From: Siderastrea siderea
Lineage: Eukaryota; Cnidaria; Anthozoa; Scleractinia; Rhizangiidae
Direction: 5' to 3'
DNA: 64,000 bases
NCBI GenBank assembly: GCA_964030785.1
Contig: OZ034970.1
Coordinates: forward strand, 36,521,943-36,585,942
The notes below the pieces were generated by a model that was given only the letters and a program-made list of their open reading frames with translations, was not told the DNA's origin and searched no databases. Position numbers and translations under genes: made by a program. Shown in pieces: positions 10,801 through 20,863 of this stretch (position 1 is the stretch's first letter; each line of letters starts with the position of its first letter).

Positions 10801-12892
10801 TGGCGAATGGTAAATTCCATGACTCGTCCAATGTTGGGCAAAACGTTTTCAACTCCGACGAAATGGAAAGAAACACACTAAAACAAGACCTAGTGACCCA
10901 TTAAAAACACTTTCGAGATTTGGATATCGTATAACAATTTTTTGATACCTGTTCTTGCAGTACCATTCAGCACCCCTTATTGTATTCTCAGTTCTATTAG
11001 CTTATCGGTATAGGGAATGTCGATAACAAAGGCAATCCTGTTAGATTTTAATTCATTTTTTCCAAACTAAATAGTTAAAGTATAGTTTTGTTACTTTTTC
11101 GCCCATCATTCGATTCAATCACTCGATTTTTTCCTTTCATATTAATTGAATTTCCAAAATTAATCCATTGCTTTTTTAGGCTTAGGTTACCAAACACAAA
11201 GCACAGCATATATGGACAGTTGCTGTTACATGTAATAGTAATTCCTGTTAAAGTTAGAGTTACATTAATATTAGCTCAGTATGATTTTTATGACTTTTTA
11301 AATGTTTTTTTTTATGATTTATTATTGTAATTTGGACTTTGTTTAAGTGGACGAAGTTAGTCACGGCTAATGGAACTGTATAAAAATATCAAAATATATT
11401 TATGATTTTAGTATAAGTATTTAGCATTCTAGTATAAGAATAACATATCTTGATTAATGAATCGACCGATAAACGATTGAGTGACTACAGAAAAAACAGA
11501 AAAAACAGTCCAAATTATCATTTTCATTATTTTATTTTTGTCTCTGTGACTTTGAAAATTAAAAGAGAATCACGAAGAGAAGTGCAAGATCCGCAGATGT
11601 CTTCTGTTGTGTTTTATGGTAGTAAACAGCTGAAGGCGGCGGTGACGTATGGGAATATGAAGCTTGTTACAATTCGCGCTGTACAGGTGAGGGGTCGCGG
11701 AACACCTTGCAGTTGAGCATTAGCGCCATTTGGCTAAGCGTGACTGTTTTTTCGTCACAACAAATCACGTGAATCAGTGCCATCTATTTTTGTTTTCCAC
11801 GTTTTAGGATTATGGGTGATTTTCCGCCGTTTCGCATTTTAGGATTTAGGGTGATTTTCCGCCGTTCCACGTTTTAGGATTTAGGGTGATTTCCACTGTT
11901 CCGCGTTTTAGGATATGGGGCGATTTTCCGCCGTTCCACGTTTTAGGATTTAGGGTGATTTTCCGCCGTTCCGCGCTTTAGGATATGGGGCGATTTTCGG
12001 CCGTTTCGCATTTTAGGATTTAGGGTGATTTTCCGCCGTTCCGCGTTTCAGGATATGGGGCGATTTTCCTCCATTCCACGTTTTAGGATTTAGGGTGATT
12101 TTCCGCCGTTCCATCATTCCGCCATTCCGCGCTTTAGGGTCGCCCCTTGACTTGGGGTCAAACTTGACTCGTGCTACGAGTAAACTCACGTCAGGAGTAA
12201 ATTGTGCCAATGCAGGAAGCTCAGCAATAACATCAAGTTCCCACAAACATACTAAGTCGTAACAGGTGATACAGGTTAAGGCTGGTTTCCATATGATCAC
12301 TACAATCGCTGCAATTGCTGGAAAAAATATTCAGCAATCGTTGGAAACCACTTTTTAGCGATCGTAGCAATCACAGCAACCATATGGAAACCGGCCTACG
12401 TGGAAACTGGTCAGCGAGCAAAGTCGCAAAGACTGCTCAACTTTTTAGATAGCGATCATATGTTTTGTTTCTTAAGGCATGTTTAAAAATGATCAACTTA
12501 CACTTCCTTTTGGTTTTGTTCAAACAAAATCTTCATCTCTTCCAAGACCTGCCTAACAAGATCTTCCTTCAATATAGGATAAAAAGAACAAGTCATTATT
12601 CATACCCAGTCTGGAGTCTACTTCCACTGGATTTTACTTTGATGGCTAAGGATTTATTATGCGTTCTTGAGTAGTCAAAATGATACGAATAAACTCACAG
12701 GTAACATGACTGACTAAGATGGCTTAGTTATTATGCAAACGACAAAATTATTCGTCTTCTCCAACAACCTAAATTTTCCCGCCAATTTTACTCCACAAAT
12801 TGTAAACAATAACTTACGTTATAAGGCGGTAGAGTGCCATCCATGGATCTTTTCAGCTCTTTGACGAGTTCAAGCGCCTTGTCACCAAACAT
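4865..12892 (-). CDS. GINS1: DNA replication complex GINS protein PSF1 (8 coding exons)
   Basis: PSF1 is a subunit of the heterotetrameric GINS complex, which joins CDC45 and MCM2-7 as the replicative CMG helicase in the nucleus. Coding exons in gene order on the minus strand are 12892-12818, 12566-12502, 7724-7629, 7207-7117, 6896-6825, 6036-6004, 5598-5524 and 4930-4865. All junctions are GT/AG, phases agree and the sum is 573 nt, giving 190 aa plus stop (human about 196). Recognition rests on [14 protein letters not shown] at the start, [71 protein letters not shown] (B-domain entry) and the C-terminus [15 protein letters not shown], all collinear with animal PSF1. The start codon matches the family N-terminus. 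Intron 2 (12501-7725, 4.8 kb) is swollen by nested transposons; the coding sequence is intact. The neighbouring divergent gene is ABHD12. Confidence 0.95.
5033..5048. repeat. Poly-C tract in GINS1 intron 7
   Basis: A run of 16 C lies about 100 bp upstream (in gene sense) of the last coding exon acceptor. The minus strand reads as a G-run. Confidence 0.8.
6226..6486. repeat. Degenerate GTCCTAAACAGGG repeats in a GINS1 intron
   Basis: At least five copies of TCCTAAA(C)(A)GGG(G) occur at irregular 30-60 bp spacing between the exons at 6004 and 6825. No inverted ends or coding content were found. Confidence 0.5.
9495..9780 (+). repeat. 35-bp tandem repeats alternating in two variants (left arm)
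   Basis: About eight 35-bp units of the form CCTAAAACGCGGAACGGCGG + AAAATCACCC + tail. Tails alternate between CTAAATC and CCATATC, so the real period is a 70-bp dimer. The open frames across it ([12 protein letters not shown] type) are repeat translation, not a protein gene. Confidence 0.85.
11806..12140 (-). repeat. 35-bp tandem repeats (right arm, inverted)
   Basis: This is the same 35-bp family as at 9495-9780 but on the opposite strand. Tails mostly alternate ATTTAGGG and ATATGGGG. It forms the right arm of the 2.65-kb element. Confidence 0.85.
12281..12398. mobile_element. Short foldback MITE in GINS1 intron 2
   Basis: GGTTTCCATATGATCACTAC on the left pairs imperfectly with the right end ...GCAACCATATGGAAACCGGC. 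The arms are about 50 bp around GCAGCGATTG-like words. Non-coding. Confidence 0.55.
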
Positions 12893-13145
12893 TCTGCACA
12901 AAATATCTTTTAAATTTACGGGATTTAAAGCAAAAACCTTACACCAAGAAATGACAACTTATGTCCGCCATATTGTTTGTTTTAGTTTCCAGTTTCCCAA
13001 CGACCATGTTCATGACCACTTATATGAGGTGCATAAGCCGCATCATAAGCCCTCAAAACCAGGGCGGGAAAAGGTTGGGCGATGAAACGAGCAGTCCGCT
13101 CTTCAAGCGATGTGTGATGCGGAGACGGACTGGCACGAGCGCTCT
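12893..13145 (-). promoter_or_regulatory. GINS1 upstream region with E2F-like site
   Basis: On the gene strand the stretch 13092-13054 reads GCTCGTTTCATCGCCCAACC, then TTTTCCCGCCCTGG, which contains the E2F consensus TTTSSCGC. GINS genes are known E2F targets. A second word, GTTGGGAAACTGGAAA, lies at about 13001-12986. Both words, in the same order and same sense relative to transcription, occur upstream of ABHD12 (23188-23300). The transcription start is not visible from sequence alone. Confidence 0.5.
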
Positions 13146-13767
13146 TTCCGCGCTTACGGTGCGTTTGGTGGCCGGCAAAATTTACCTTTCAACAAACCGG
13201 AAATCTCATTTTCTTTATTTATTTTTCAGCCAGCCGTGCACTGTGATTAAAACGTTTTTTCACAGTCCTGGCTCACAGCTTAAAGTGCTTATGTCTGCGT
13301 GAACATTAGTCAATCTTTTTCACAGTAAGTTCCCGAAAAATGCGCTCAATTTGAGAGTGTCGAATGCTTGCTCTTGCCGAAAAACATGACATGGTTGTCT
13401 TTCCTCGTCTCTTTTAAAAAAGCTCCAAATTACTCCACGCTAAATCTTACATATATTAAAGGCCGATAAATTTTACATGACATAATAAAAAATTAGCTGG
13501 AGATATTTGGAGATAGTGGCGTTTTGCAACTTTAAACTTTGCCTCCTTGTAACGCGCCATGGCGATGATTCGTCGCAACGCCGCCAACTGTATGTAAACA
13601 AATTAAAAGTGAAATTAAATTTGCAGATTTCTCCTCCCTTTATCTCACAAAAACAAAGCAAAGAAAACCGTCTAAACTGAGGAGCAATTCTATTTGTAGT
13701 GCCTAAAGAAACAGACAAGCATAGGAGAGGTTTTGGGGAAAAAAGAAGAGGTGCGGTGTTAATGTTG
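13146..13767. other. Intergenic stretch between GINS1 promoter and the P-like element
   Basis: No exon, RNA gene or repeat pair was recognised. Short frames on both strands have no family resemblance. Confidence 0.35.
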
Positions 13768-13774
13768 ATTTGAT

Positions 13775-14460
13775 CACAGGCAGCCCAAATTGGCAGTATG
13801 TGTACTAGAAGATTTCATTGACAGTCTAAATATAATAAACGAACAAGTTGAAATGAAAACACAAATAAAGAAACTTGTAATTAAAACATTGCTTACGTTT
13901 TATTTGTTGTTGGTTGATGTGTCTTGACTGTCCTGGGAGCTATTTACACAAGTTTTAAATTTCGCTGATTAGTACCGTATGTTCTGTCCTTTATATAGCG
14001 AAGCAAGGCTGGCGGGTGAGAAACGAAGAGACTTTTCAACGAAGCTCGACAAAAGCACTCAAAATACTCCCACCTCCACAAAATCCGAACCAGTACAGTC
14101 CCGCTTGCAATATGTTCCTAAAGTTTTCTCTTCGGAGTCAAAAGTTCACAATAAGAGGGCAAAAATCTCGCTGTTTTCGCCACAAAAGCGGCCTTTTGTC
14201 TTTCGTCTTATCCGCTCGCCGATCGCTGCCGACACGGGTACGCGCCATCGTAACAAAATTGCTCCCGACCCCGGGTAGGCCTCGTTAATTTGACCCAGCT
14301 AAAACTGCTCCCGTGTCGGGGCCTAGAGAGTTTAGAATTTAACCCCGCGCACGGACGAAGCACGTGAAACAGGTCAAGGTTACAGAGTTGGCGCGAACTG
14401 GGCGCGAAAACAATTTTTGCCGGCTTGAAGGAAAAAATTTTCTCTTGGTGCGGTGCTCTT
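13775..14460 (+). repeat. Left terminal inverted repeat of the P-like element
   Basis: 686 bp, matching 20864-21550 in inverted orientation with only a few visible differences near the inner edge (for example TTTTCTCTTGG versus TTTTTGCTTGG). A 99-codon frame lies in both copies and is identical in both; it is carried by the repeat and not evidence of a gene. Confidence 0.9.
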
Positions 14461-14904
14461 CTTGTTTATTGTCTTCTCTTTTGCTGCGGCTTCCCCACCC
14501 TGAAAGTTAAATTAATGTTTCATATAAAATGAGGACATCGAAATATTTTGTTCAGTTGTCGTATTTCAGACTCCGTCTGCTTCTTGTCTATGTTAAACCG
14601 GCTTTTTGAGTGAGGGTCTGAGGATATGTCGACCTGTGACTTGTCTAGTGAAGCTAAGCCTTCCATTTTTCGAAATCTTCAGGTTCTTTAAAGCTGGTCG
14701 AAGCGCATGTAGATGCTATGTGACCTTAATATGTATCAGGGAAAATCACAATCAAGGCAATAGTAAAATCTTCAATGACGAATAGTCGTGTACGTAAGAC
14801 TTCAAAGAATCTCTCTGTTTGTCTCTGTAAATGGCAGACGATTCTTTAAATCCTAACACTTAAGAAAGTCTAACTTTATTACAAGAGTGACATGAAATAG
14901 CAAA

Positions 14905-16817
14905 ATGTTTTCGAAGTTCGCAGTGGACCAAGAGGAGGCAACACCGTGTAAAAAGAAGAGAAAATCTTTCGGTTATTCAGAAGACTGGAAACTTTGGTGA
15001 GTTCGACCAGCCGTAAATGTCAGTCATCCGTGCCGACTTTTTTATACTAAAAAAGTTACTTTAAAGGACAGTGTGTTTACCTAAGATATAAGATATAAAT
15101 TGAATGACTTTCCCAAACTCAGCAACAAAGCAAGTCAACAAAAACATCGCTCAAGGCGAAAAAGTTAAATCGTTTCGTGACTGTTTATGTCCGTGCATAC
15201 TATGAATTAAAGCTATACTTGACTGTCTGGCCAATCCGATACGATAGGCCCCGAGAGATACTTACAGTAATCTCAGCGCCTCAATAATTCAAACCTTTGT
15301 TTGTTTGTGTTTTGGTCTCAGTTCTCATTTTTCATGGGCAGACTTGGCCCATTGTTTACATTTTGTTGTCACGCGAGGTGTCACGAAAGGTAACAAACTT
15401 TCGGGGCCAATTTTTAAACAGAAACCTATCTTTGCTTTGCCATCGGACCTTTAAAGGAGTTAAACGTTCATGCAGCCTATATAGCATGCCTGCCTAATTA
15501 TGTTAAGAGCACTCGCATATTCGGGTGGCCAGACTGAAAATGTTTTAGACCGTGGTTTTGTTTAAACGCCTAGTAAAATTCTCCTAGTCTCTGTTCTGCT
15601 CTGTTCTGTCGAAATAATCGGCTCTCGGAGTTAAGTAATACCTACTCATTGTTTATCCTTTCGAATGTTCTTTTCTTGTTGTTCGTCTAGGGTGATGGCC
15701 AACTATGGTTACGAAGAAGGTGCGTTGACCTCTATAAATGAAATTGTTGATAAGGCTGAAGAAAATACGAGTACTGATGGTTCGAGTCTGGGATTCAGGT
15801 CCCTGGGAAACATCGTGCAAGATGTGTGGGCTGGAAAAGTCTCAGTAACCAGGCGCGGACCGCGAAATAAACGCCAGAGTTACTATTTAAATTTAAAGCA
15901 AGTAAAACACATTTGCCGAAAAACTTGATGGAATAAACATTCCAGCTGGGTGGGAGCTCATGAAAGACCAATCTAACTCTGTCAGCTTTGTCAGGTTAGA
16001 ACAGTGGGAATTCAATAACAGCAGAGGGGTCACTGAATTGAAAGTAACCAAATCAGAAAACTCGCTTCGTTATAGAGTAAAGGCACATTGCTGCGAAATA
16101 AATCTGAATAATCATGAATTAGTTGATGGAAACAGTCCACTCAGCGTGAAAGCCCGTGTTTGTCTGGCCCTCTCTTTCGTTGAACAGTCGTCACTTTGCA
16201 CAGGTGTGTCACTTGAAGACGACGAGAAATTTCTGGGACTTACAACCCATGTAGCCGGATCGATAAAGGATCTTGCAACTGTCAATACGACTGCTCGAAG
16301 CGTTGTCTTTTCAACAAGATGTAAAGTATTTTCTGTCCCTGGGGGTTGCTGCTGTGAATGTAACAGATTAAAAAAGTTACATAATCAGCGTAAAGAGAGA
16401 AAAAAGAATCAGTCCAAAATAGCCCGGCGTTGCAACAAGCGCTATTTGAATAAAGCAGAACTCAACCTTCAATTACAGCAAGAAAGATCGAAAAGAAGAA
16501 ATGCGGAAAGAAGAGAAAGTTACTGAAAGGACAAATTCTTTACAGAATCCATTGATTTGGAAGAAGACGATCATAGAGATCTCGTCGAATTATCGAAAAA
16601 TTTAAGCAAGCAAAAACTGCCTGAAGAGATGGAGTGCCTGTGGCTTCAACAAAAGAAGATACTGGAAACAAGAAGTAAATTTGGTTATCGTTGGCATCCT
16701 AAGTACGTGGGTATTAATTTTACTTTAAACCACTTACAGCATGCACGATTTACAGACAACAAAGAAAACCATTCTCCATATGTTACACCAAATAACATCA
16801 ATATCTACCAGTTTTGA
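14905..16817 (+). pseudogene. P-element/THAP9-like transposase, broken N-terminal half
   Basis: Exon 1 is 14905-14996 (start MFSKFAVDQEEATPC, then a KKKRK nuclear-localisation-like cluster), joined by GT/AG in matching phase to exon 2 from 15691 (...KLW-VMANYGYEEG). The frame then shifts by one base between about 15905 and 15928 (the open frame resumes as DGINIPAGWELMKDQ), and an in-frame TGA stands at 16524-16526. The order of features fits cnidarian P-type transposases as I know them: G-W-E motif, a cysteine cluster GGCCCECNRLKK, a basic coiled-coil-like stretch RCNKRYLNKAEL, then a WLQQKK...GYRWHPKY motif just before where the RNase H-like catalytic domain should begin. That domain is missing: the frame ends at 16817. 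No THAP zinc finger is visible either. The identification is from motif memory and needs a profile search. Confidence 0.6.
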
Positions 16818-16998
16818 AATACCAAAATAATTTTATCCTACTTTGGTCAAAAACATCACAGGGCCACTTTCTTTAAGATATCCTCATTCATTTGGGGGTA
16901 ATTCACATGAAATATACAAAACACATTGCCTAGGTGCCACCTCCTATGTAACAGAGCCCAGTTCAATCAAGAAAATTGATATGCAGTTGAATTAATTT

Positions 16999-19449
16999 TC
17001 ACGTTACCTTATGCTGATCACGGTCATCGTTGCTGAAGCATTCTAACCACTTTGATTTCAGGTCGTGGTTTTTCTGTATCTCCGAGTACGCATTCGCAAG
17101 CATTTCAGACTTCTCACGACACATCTTCTCATGGTTCAAATATTGCACCCTGAGCCTTTTCAATGACATGAAAAATTTGTAGGCGGAATCTTCAATATGA
17201 ATCAAACCTCTCTCTCTGAATTGACGCGCTTCAGTAACTTGAAGAGCTTCCTTGAAGTTACTTTCTTTTTCCAGTTTGTCAAACGATGCAATCAATGATT
17301 CTTCTATGAGCTCACAGATTTTGTGATGCTCCATTACAGACCTGGATGTTTCTGCGTTGTCGGTGTGAATGTTGGCCCTCAAGTAGCTCCTTGATTTCTC
17401 TAAAATCTTCCTCAGAACCCAACCACCGACATGACGCACTTTGGCACGTCCTGCCGCCGACATTTCTTCAACGTCAAAGTCGGCTACAGCCTCTTGTCTG
17501 TGTAGGTTAACTGCTACGTTCTCTACATGAGAGAGAAACTTGAAGTATATCATCTTAACAAGATGGAAACCTATGGACCGTTGAGGTTGTGTACAAGTGG
17601 TGGTGGTGAAAAGGCACCGTAAATAAACAGTGAACTCTTCAGAGGACAGGAAGGAGTGCAGTTTTGCTGTTACTGTCGTGAACTGACTTCTTGTAATGTT
17701 CACAAGGAAATCGTCAGGATTTTCGACAATGTGTTTCTCCATTGCTAGGAAGACATGGAACCACACGAGGTTGAAGAAAGCGTGGACTTTATCTTTCTGT
17801 TGGGTTGTGAGCAACATATCCAATGCAACGTTCTTCTGTCTACTAAATTCTGAATGTTCCTTTTCCTCTTTCAAAGCAGAGATGTCAGCTAGAAAATCCC
17901 AAGTTTGTAGAGGAGCGTTCGCTAATTCCGACTCGTGCTGTTCCATCTGATCAAAAATCTGTTCAAAACTTATCGGTGTTTCACTGTTTTCTCTCTCGAA
18001 GTAGGCGTTTAGCATCCCTTCTGAAGTCACATCAACAGGGAAACGATATTCATCTTCTGGCTCTTCGCCTTCCCTCTCGAATCGGTCGCGAGCCTCAAAG
18101 AAAGCAGCGTTATTAACTGGCTTCTTTCGGCAACAGTTCAGTGAAGGGTCGGTATTAGAAATGCCGGCTTGACTGCTGTGTGCCACGGCATCCTGATTGG
18201 CTTGCAAAAGTTGACTTTCTTTAAAATTGAGTACTTGTAAAGTTTGTGACGAGGTTACTCTAGACATGGCTACATAAAGTAACCCCGGCACAAACTCTTT
18301 TGAGCAATGGACCACGACTGCTGGTAGAGTCAGAGCCTGGGACTTGTGGCATGTTACAGCGTACGCCAGGACAATCGGAAACTGCGTGATACTACCACTT
18401 TTCTCTCCTGCGCGATTGCGCTTTATCCAGGTTTCCCTCCCAAGTGACACTGTTCCAACTCCTTCGAAGCAAACTTCCAGACTGTCACCTGCGTGATCTT
18501 TAATTCCGAGAAAAACCCCCATACTCCCGTTTTTCAATGCGTCTGACTTGTTCCAGATCAACATGACCTTGCAACCCTTCTTTAAAACCAACTGACGTTC
18601 ACCGGGCCATCTCATACCTTCTGCCGCACTTCCATCAACCGTCGCTTCAAACTTTAACAATCCACCGGGAATGTTTTGGAGAGCTAGCTTATTATGAATA
18701 AGCATTGCATCCCTCTTATAAAAGACATGTGTAGCCTTCTCTGCATCATTAGGTCCCAGATCCCTCGACAAACTGGCGATAAATGCTGCAGTTTCTAATG
18801 AGCACATCCCTAGTCTTACATCTGCGATGGCGTACACAAATGGCTTGTCTAACTCTGACTGGCGCATTAGCTTAGTCAATGCAAACCGATGAGGTATTGC
18901 ATGAATAAACACTGGGGATTTAAACATAAAATCACCAGCGTCGAAACGGTTGGGTACAGGAGGCAGTTGTAAGAATTCCCCAACTATTATTACTTGCTTT
19001 CCAGCGAATGCACACATGAAATCAGCCGAATCTGGCTCTACAAGGCAATGGTGAACGGCGTTCACGAGTTCTAACATCCTGGCACTCGACATGCTGGCCT
19101 CGTCCCATATTATAACATCCAAATTACCAACCCTCTCGCGGACGCTGTAATTAGCCACAGAACGGGTGACGATTGGTTCAGATGGTAGATCGGCTACACC
19201 AAAGCCATAAAAAGAGTGTACAGTGGATGCCGTTCCTGTCTCATAAACGGTACATGATATCCCCGTTGAGCAAATGACACCTACTCTCAAGTTTCTTTTA
19301 CTGCAGTCTTCCCTGATGGCCCTCACCACCCTCGACTTTCCTACTCCTGCTTGTCCAGTTATTTCAAGATTGTGTCCCTTTCTGACGAACTCAAGTATTT
19401 CTAATTGCTCTCGAGTCAAGTTTAAATTACTTTCCCCGGTGCTCGTCAT
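16999..19449 (-). CDS. PIF1-family DNA helicase carried by the transposon
   Basis: An intact single-exon frame of 816 aa. Superfamily 1B helicase motifs appear in order: Walker A GQAGVGKS (residues 32-39), motif Ib-like STGISCTVY (61-69), Walker B DVIIWDEASM (111-120), motif III VGEFLQLPPV, a LMRQ segment, LAYAVTCHKSQALTLPAVVV and the terminal LYVAMSRV. PIF1 helicases are 5'-3' ATP-dependent DNA helicases; copies carried by Helitrons and other elements are known. Variations from the common form are GEFLQLPPV instead of GDFLQLPPV and TGISC instead of TGIAA. The last ~380 residues, including GRAKVRHVGGWVLRKILEK, are an extension I do not recognise. It converges on the broken transposase with 181 bp between stops. 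It sits wholly inside the 7.8-kb element, so it is cargo or an element function rather than the host PIF1 gene. Confidence 0.88.
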   Translation of the reverse strand: MTSTGESNLNLTREQLEILEFVRKGHNLEITGQAGVGKSRVVRAIREDCSKRNLRVGVICSTGISCTVYETGTASTVHSFYGFGVADLPSEPIVTRSVANYSVRERVGNLDVIIWDEASMSSARMLELVNAVHHCLVEPDSADFMCAFAGKQVIIVGEFLQLPPVPNRFDAGDFMFKSPVFIHAIPHRFALTKLMRQSELDKPFVYAIADVRLGMCSLETAAFIASLSRDLGPNDAEKATHVFYKRDAMLIHNKLALQNIPGGLLKFEATVDGSAAEGMRWPGERQLVLKKGCKVMLIWNKSDALKNGSMGVFLGIKDHAGDSLEVCFEGVGTVSLGRETWIKRNRAGEKSGSITQFPIVLAYAVTCHKSQALTLPAVVVHCSKEFVPGLLYVAMSRVTSSQTLQVLNFKESQLLQANQDAVAHSSQAGISNTDPSLNCCRKKPVNNAAFFEARDRFEREGEEPEDEYRFPVDVTSEGMLNAYFERENSETPISFEQIFDQMEQHESELANAPLQTWDFLADISALKEEKEHSEFSRQKNVALDMLLTTQQKDKVHAFFNLVWFHVFLAMEKHIVENPDDFLVNITRSQFTTVTAKLHSFLSSEEFTVYLRCLFTTTTCTQPQRSIGFHLVKMIYFKFLSHVENVAVNLHRQEAVADFDVEEMSAAGRAKVRHVGGWVLRKILEKSRSYLRANIHTDNAETSRSVMEHHKICELIEESLIASFDKLEKESNFKEALQVTEARQFRERGLIHIEDSAYKFFMSLKRLRVQYLNHEKMCREKSEMLANAYSEIQKNHDLKSKWLECFSNDDRDQHKVT

Positions 19450-19547
19450 TGTGGGCTTTTCCCAAGCGTTCTCTCGCTAGAGGTCCGTTAACCACACAAT
19501 AGAAAATAGAAAATAGACAATAGAAACCTGAAATACTGAATTTTTTT

Positions 19548-20797
19548 AGTTCCTATAAGAACTGTTTCTTTTACACTGACTGGACTGAATTTAGCTGAAA
19601 AAAATTACCTCCAAGAGGAACTGTTTTGATTTGCGAAATTAACTGTTCACAAGTGCAACAGCTATTGCTACTCGTAAATGTTCAGGCCTACTCTGGGACC
19701 CAAAGTCGCCCAAAGTCGCCCAAAGTCGCCCAAAGTCGCCCAAAGTCGCCCAAAGTCGCTCTAAGTCGCCTTAAATCCCTTGTATATAGTTTATATATTA
19801 ATAGTAAACTATGTAGAACTTAATATAGTTTATTTTCAGTTTGCTTGCCAAGGCTGTTGCCTAACCAGAGCCCTATACAATAAAATGCCCAAGGAATCAT
19901 CCTGGGGCCCCTAGGTTTCTTGTTGTGACACTTACTAACTCACAGGTTTCACTTAATGCCTTACTTTTTGGCCCGTGACCAATTCGGCAACAACCTTGCT
20001 TGCTAGCTGTTGTTAAGGTCATTGTTGCATGTTTATGTACTACTAATGTCTTTAGTGTGCGGGTCCATACCAACATCACAAGAGGTCATTAGGAATTCCA
20101 AGGGGGGTGGGGGAAGTGGAGGCTCTTGAAAGCCACCAAACTAGAATTTCCAGAAGGGTGGGGTGGAATAGGGGGTTGGTGAAGCATTCAAACTAAAACA
20201 TTTTCATGGGGATAGTATGGATATTTTCTGTAACAAGGCATTATGATGTACCATGATGATTCCCATGTACATGTATACCACAACTGTACTTAGGTTCACC
20301 TTGGCATTTCCAATTAAGTCACTGAAGGTTACCTAAAATTGCCTAAAGTCGCTCAAAATCGCCCAAAGTCGCCTAAAGTCGCCCAAAATCGCCTTAAATC
20401 GCCCAAAATCGCCCGTAATTTTGGACAAAATAAGCTAAAATCGCCTAAAGTCGCCTTAAGTCGCCCAAAGTTACGGCGACTTTGGGTCCCAGAGTAGGCC
20501 TATGTTCAAGCGGACAGCAAGGTAGCAATTAAGCTTAATTAGTTCCTAAAGGAACTGTTTTTTATAGAGTTATTCTGTTGTTAACTTTGAACCGTGTTTG
20601 TTTCAACAGAGTAGCAAGAAACAAGGCAATAACAATTTATAGCTCCTAAAGGAACTGTTGTTTACAAACTGTTGCTTTGCAGCCTCTTTGTTTCGACGGA
20701 GTAGCAAGCGATAGCTTACGCTAATTAAAATTAACTTAAGAAGTTAATCCACGCAATGAGGCAACAGCAGCCCGAGTTAGCTCCTAGTACAACTGTT
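19548..20797. promoter_or_regulatory. Five palindromic AGTTCCTAAAGGAACTGTT motifs upstream of the helicase
   Basis: Copies start near 19548, 19608 (half-degenerate), 20541, 20641 and 20779; the best are AGTTCCTAAAGGAACTGTT and AGCTCCTAAAGGAACTGTT. The core AGTTCC(N4)GGAACT is a perfect palindrome. All lie between the helicase start and the right terminal repeat; a MITE insertion separates the first two from the last three. They could be transposase-binding subterminal sites or control sites of the helicase promoter; sequence alone does not decide. Confidence 0.5.
19684..20501. mobile_element. Nested 818-bp MITE with CAAAGTCGCC decamer repeats
   Basis: The left end AGGCCTACTCTGGGACCC is the inverse of the right end GGGTCCCAGAGTAGGCCT. 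ATGTTC(A) flanks both sides (19678-19683 and 20502-20507) as a 6-7 bp target duplication. Just inside each end are tandem decamers: CAAAGTCGCC about six times on the left, and TAAAGTCGCC/CAAAATCGCC variants at 20336-20480. No coding content. It landed in the helicase upstream region. Confidence 0.8.
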
Positions 20798-20863
20798 ACG
20801 TAGCAACAGTTTTCAGGGCAGCACAAAAGAAGAAAATGAACACTAGTCTACCAACGGCGATAA

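Larger units (their letters stand above)
9492..12145. mobile_element. 2.65-kb inverted-repeat transposon with 8-bp target duplication
   Basis: The element starts GGGCGACCCTAAAACGCGGA and ends with the inverted form. CTTGACTT lies directly outside both ends (9484-9491 and 12146-12153), an 8-bp target duplication as made by hAT or P superfamily transposases. Both arms consist of 35-bp tandem repeats. The middle (9780-11800) contains AT-rich DNA and short frames, with no transposase recognised. It is a non-autonomous element nested in the older one at 8492-12187, all within a GINS1 intron. Confidence 0.8.
8492..12187. mobile_element. Outer inverted-repeat element in GINS1 intron 2, split by an insertion
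   Basis: The left end (8492 onward, GAGTTTACTTGTAGCACAAG) matches the inverted right end at 12187 (GAGTTTACTCGTAGCACGAG in reverse). The arms continue through repeats of GAGTCAAGTTCGAGTCAGG and TTCTTGCTTTCAT for about 150 bp. The right arm is cut at 9491/12146 by the younger 2.65-kb element. Without that insert the outer element is about 1.0 kb and carries no gene. No clean target duplication was found. Confidence 0.6.

Noticed and set aside
13979..14288. 99- and 90-codon open frames in the left terminal repeat, mirrored at 21036-21345
   Set aside because: They are identical because the termini are inverted copies; two overlapping frames in the same stretch and no family resemblance. Not called as genes.
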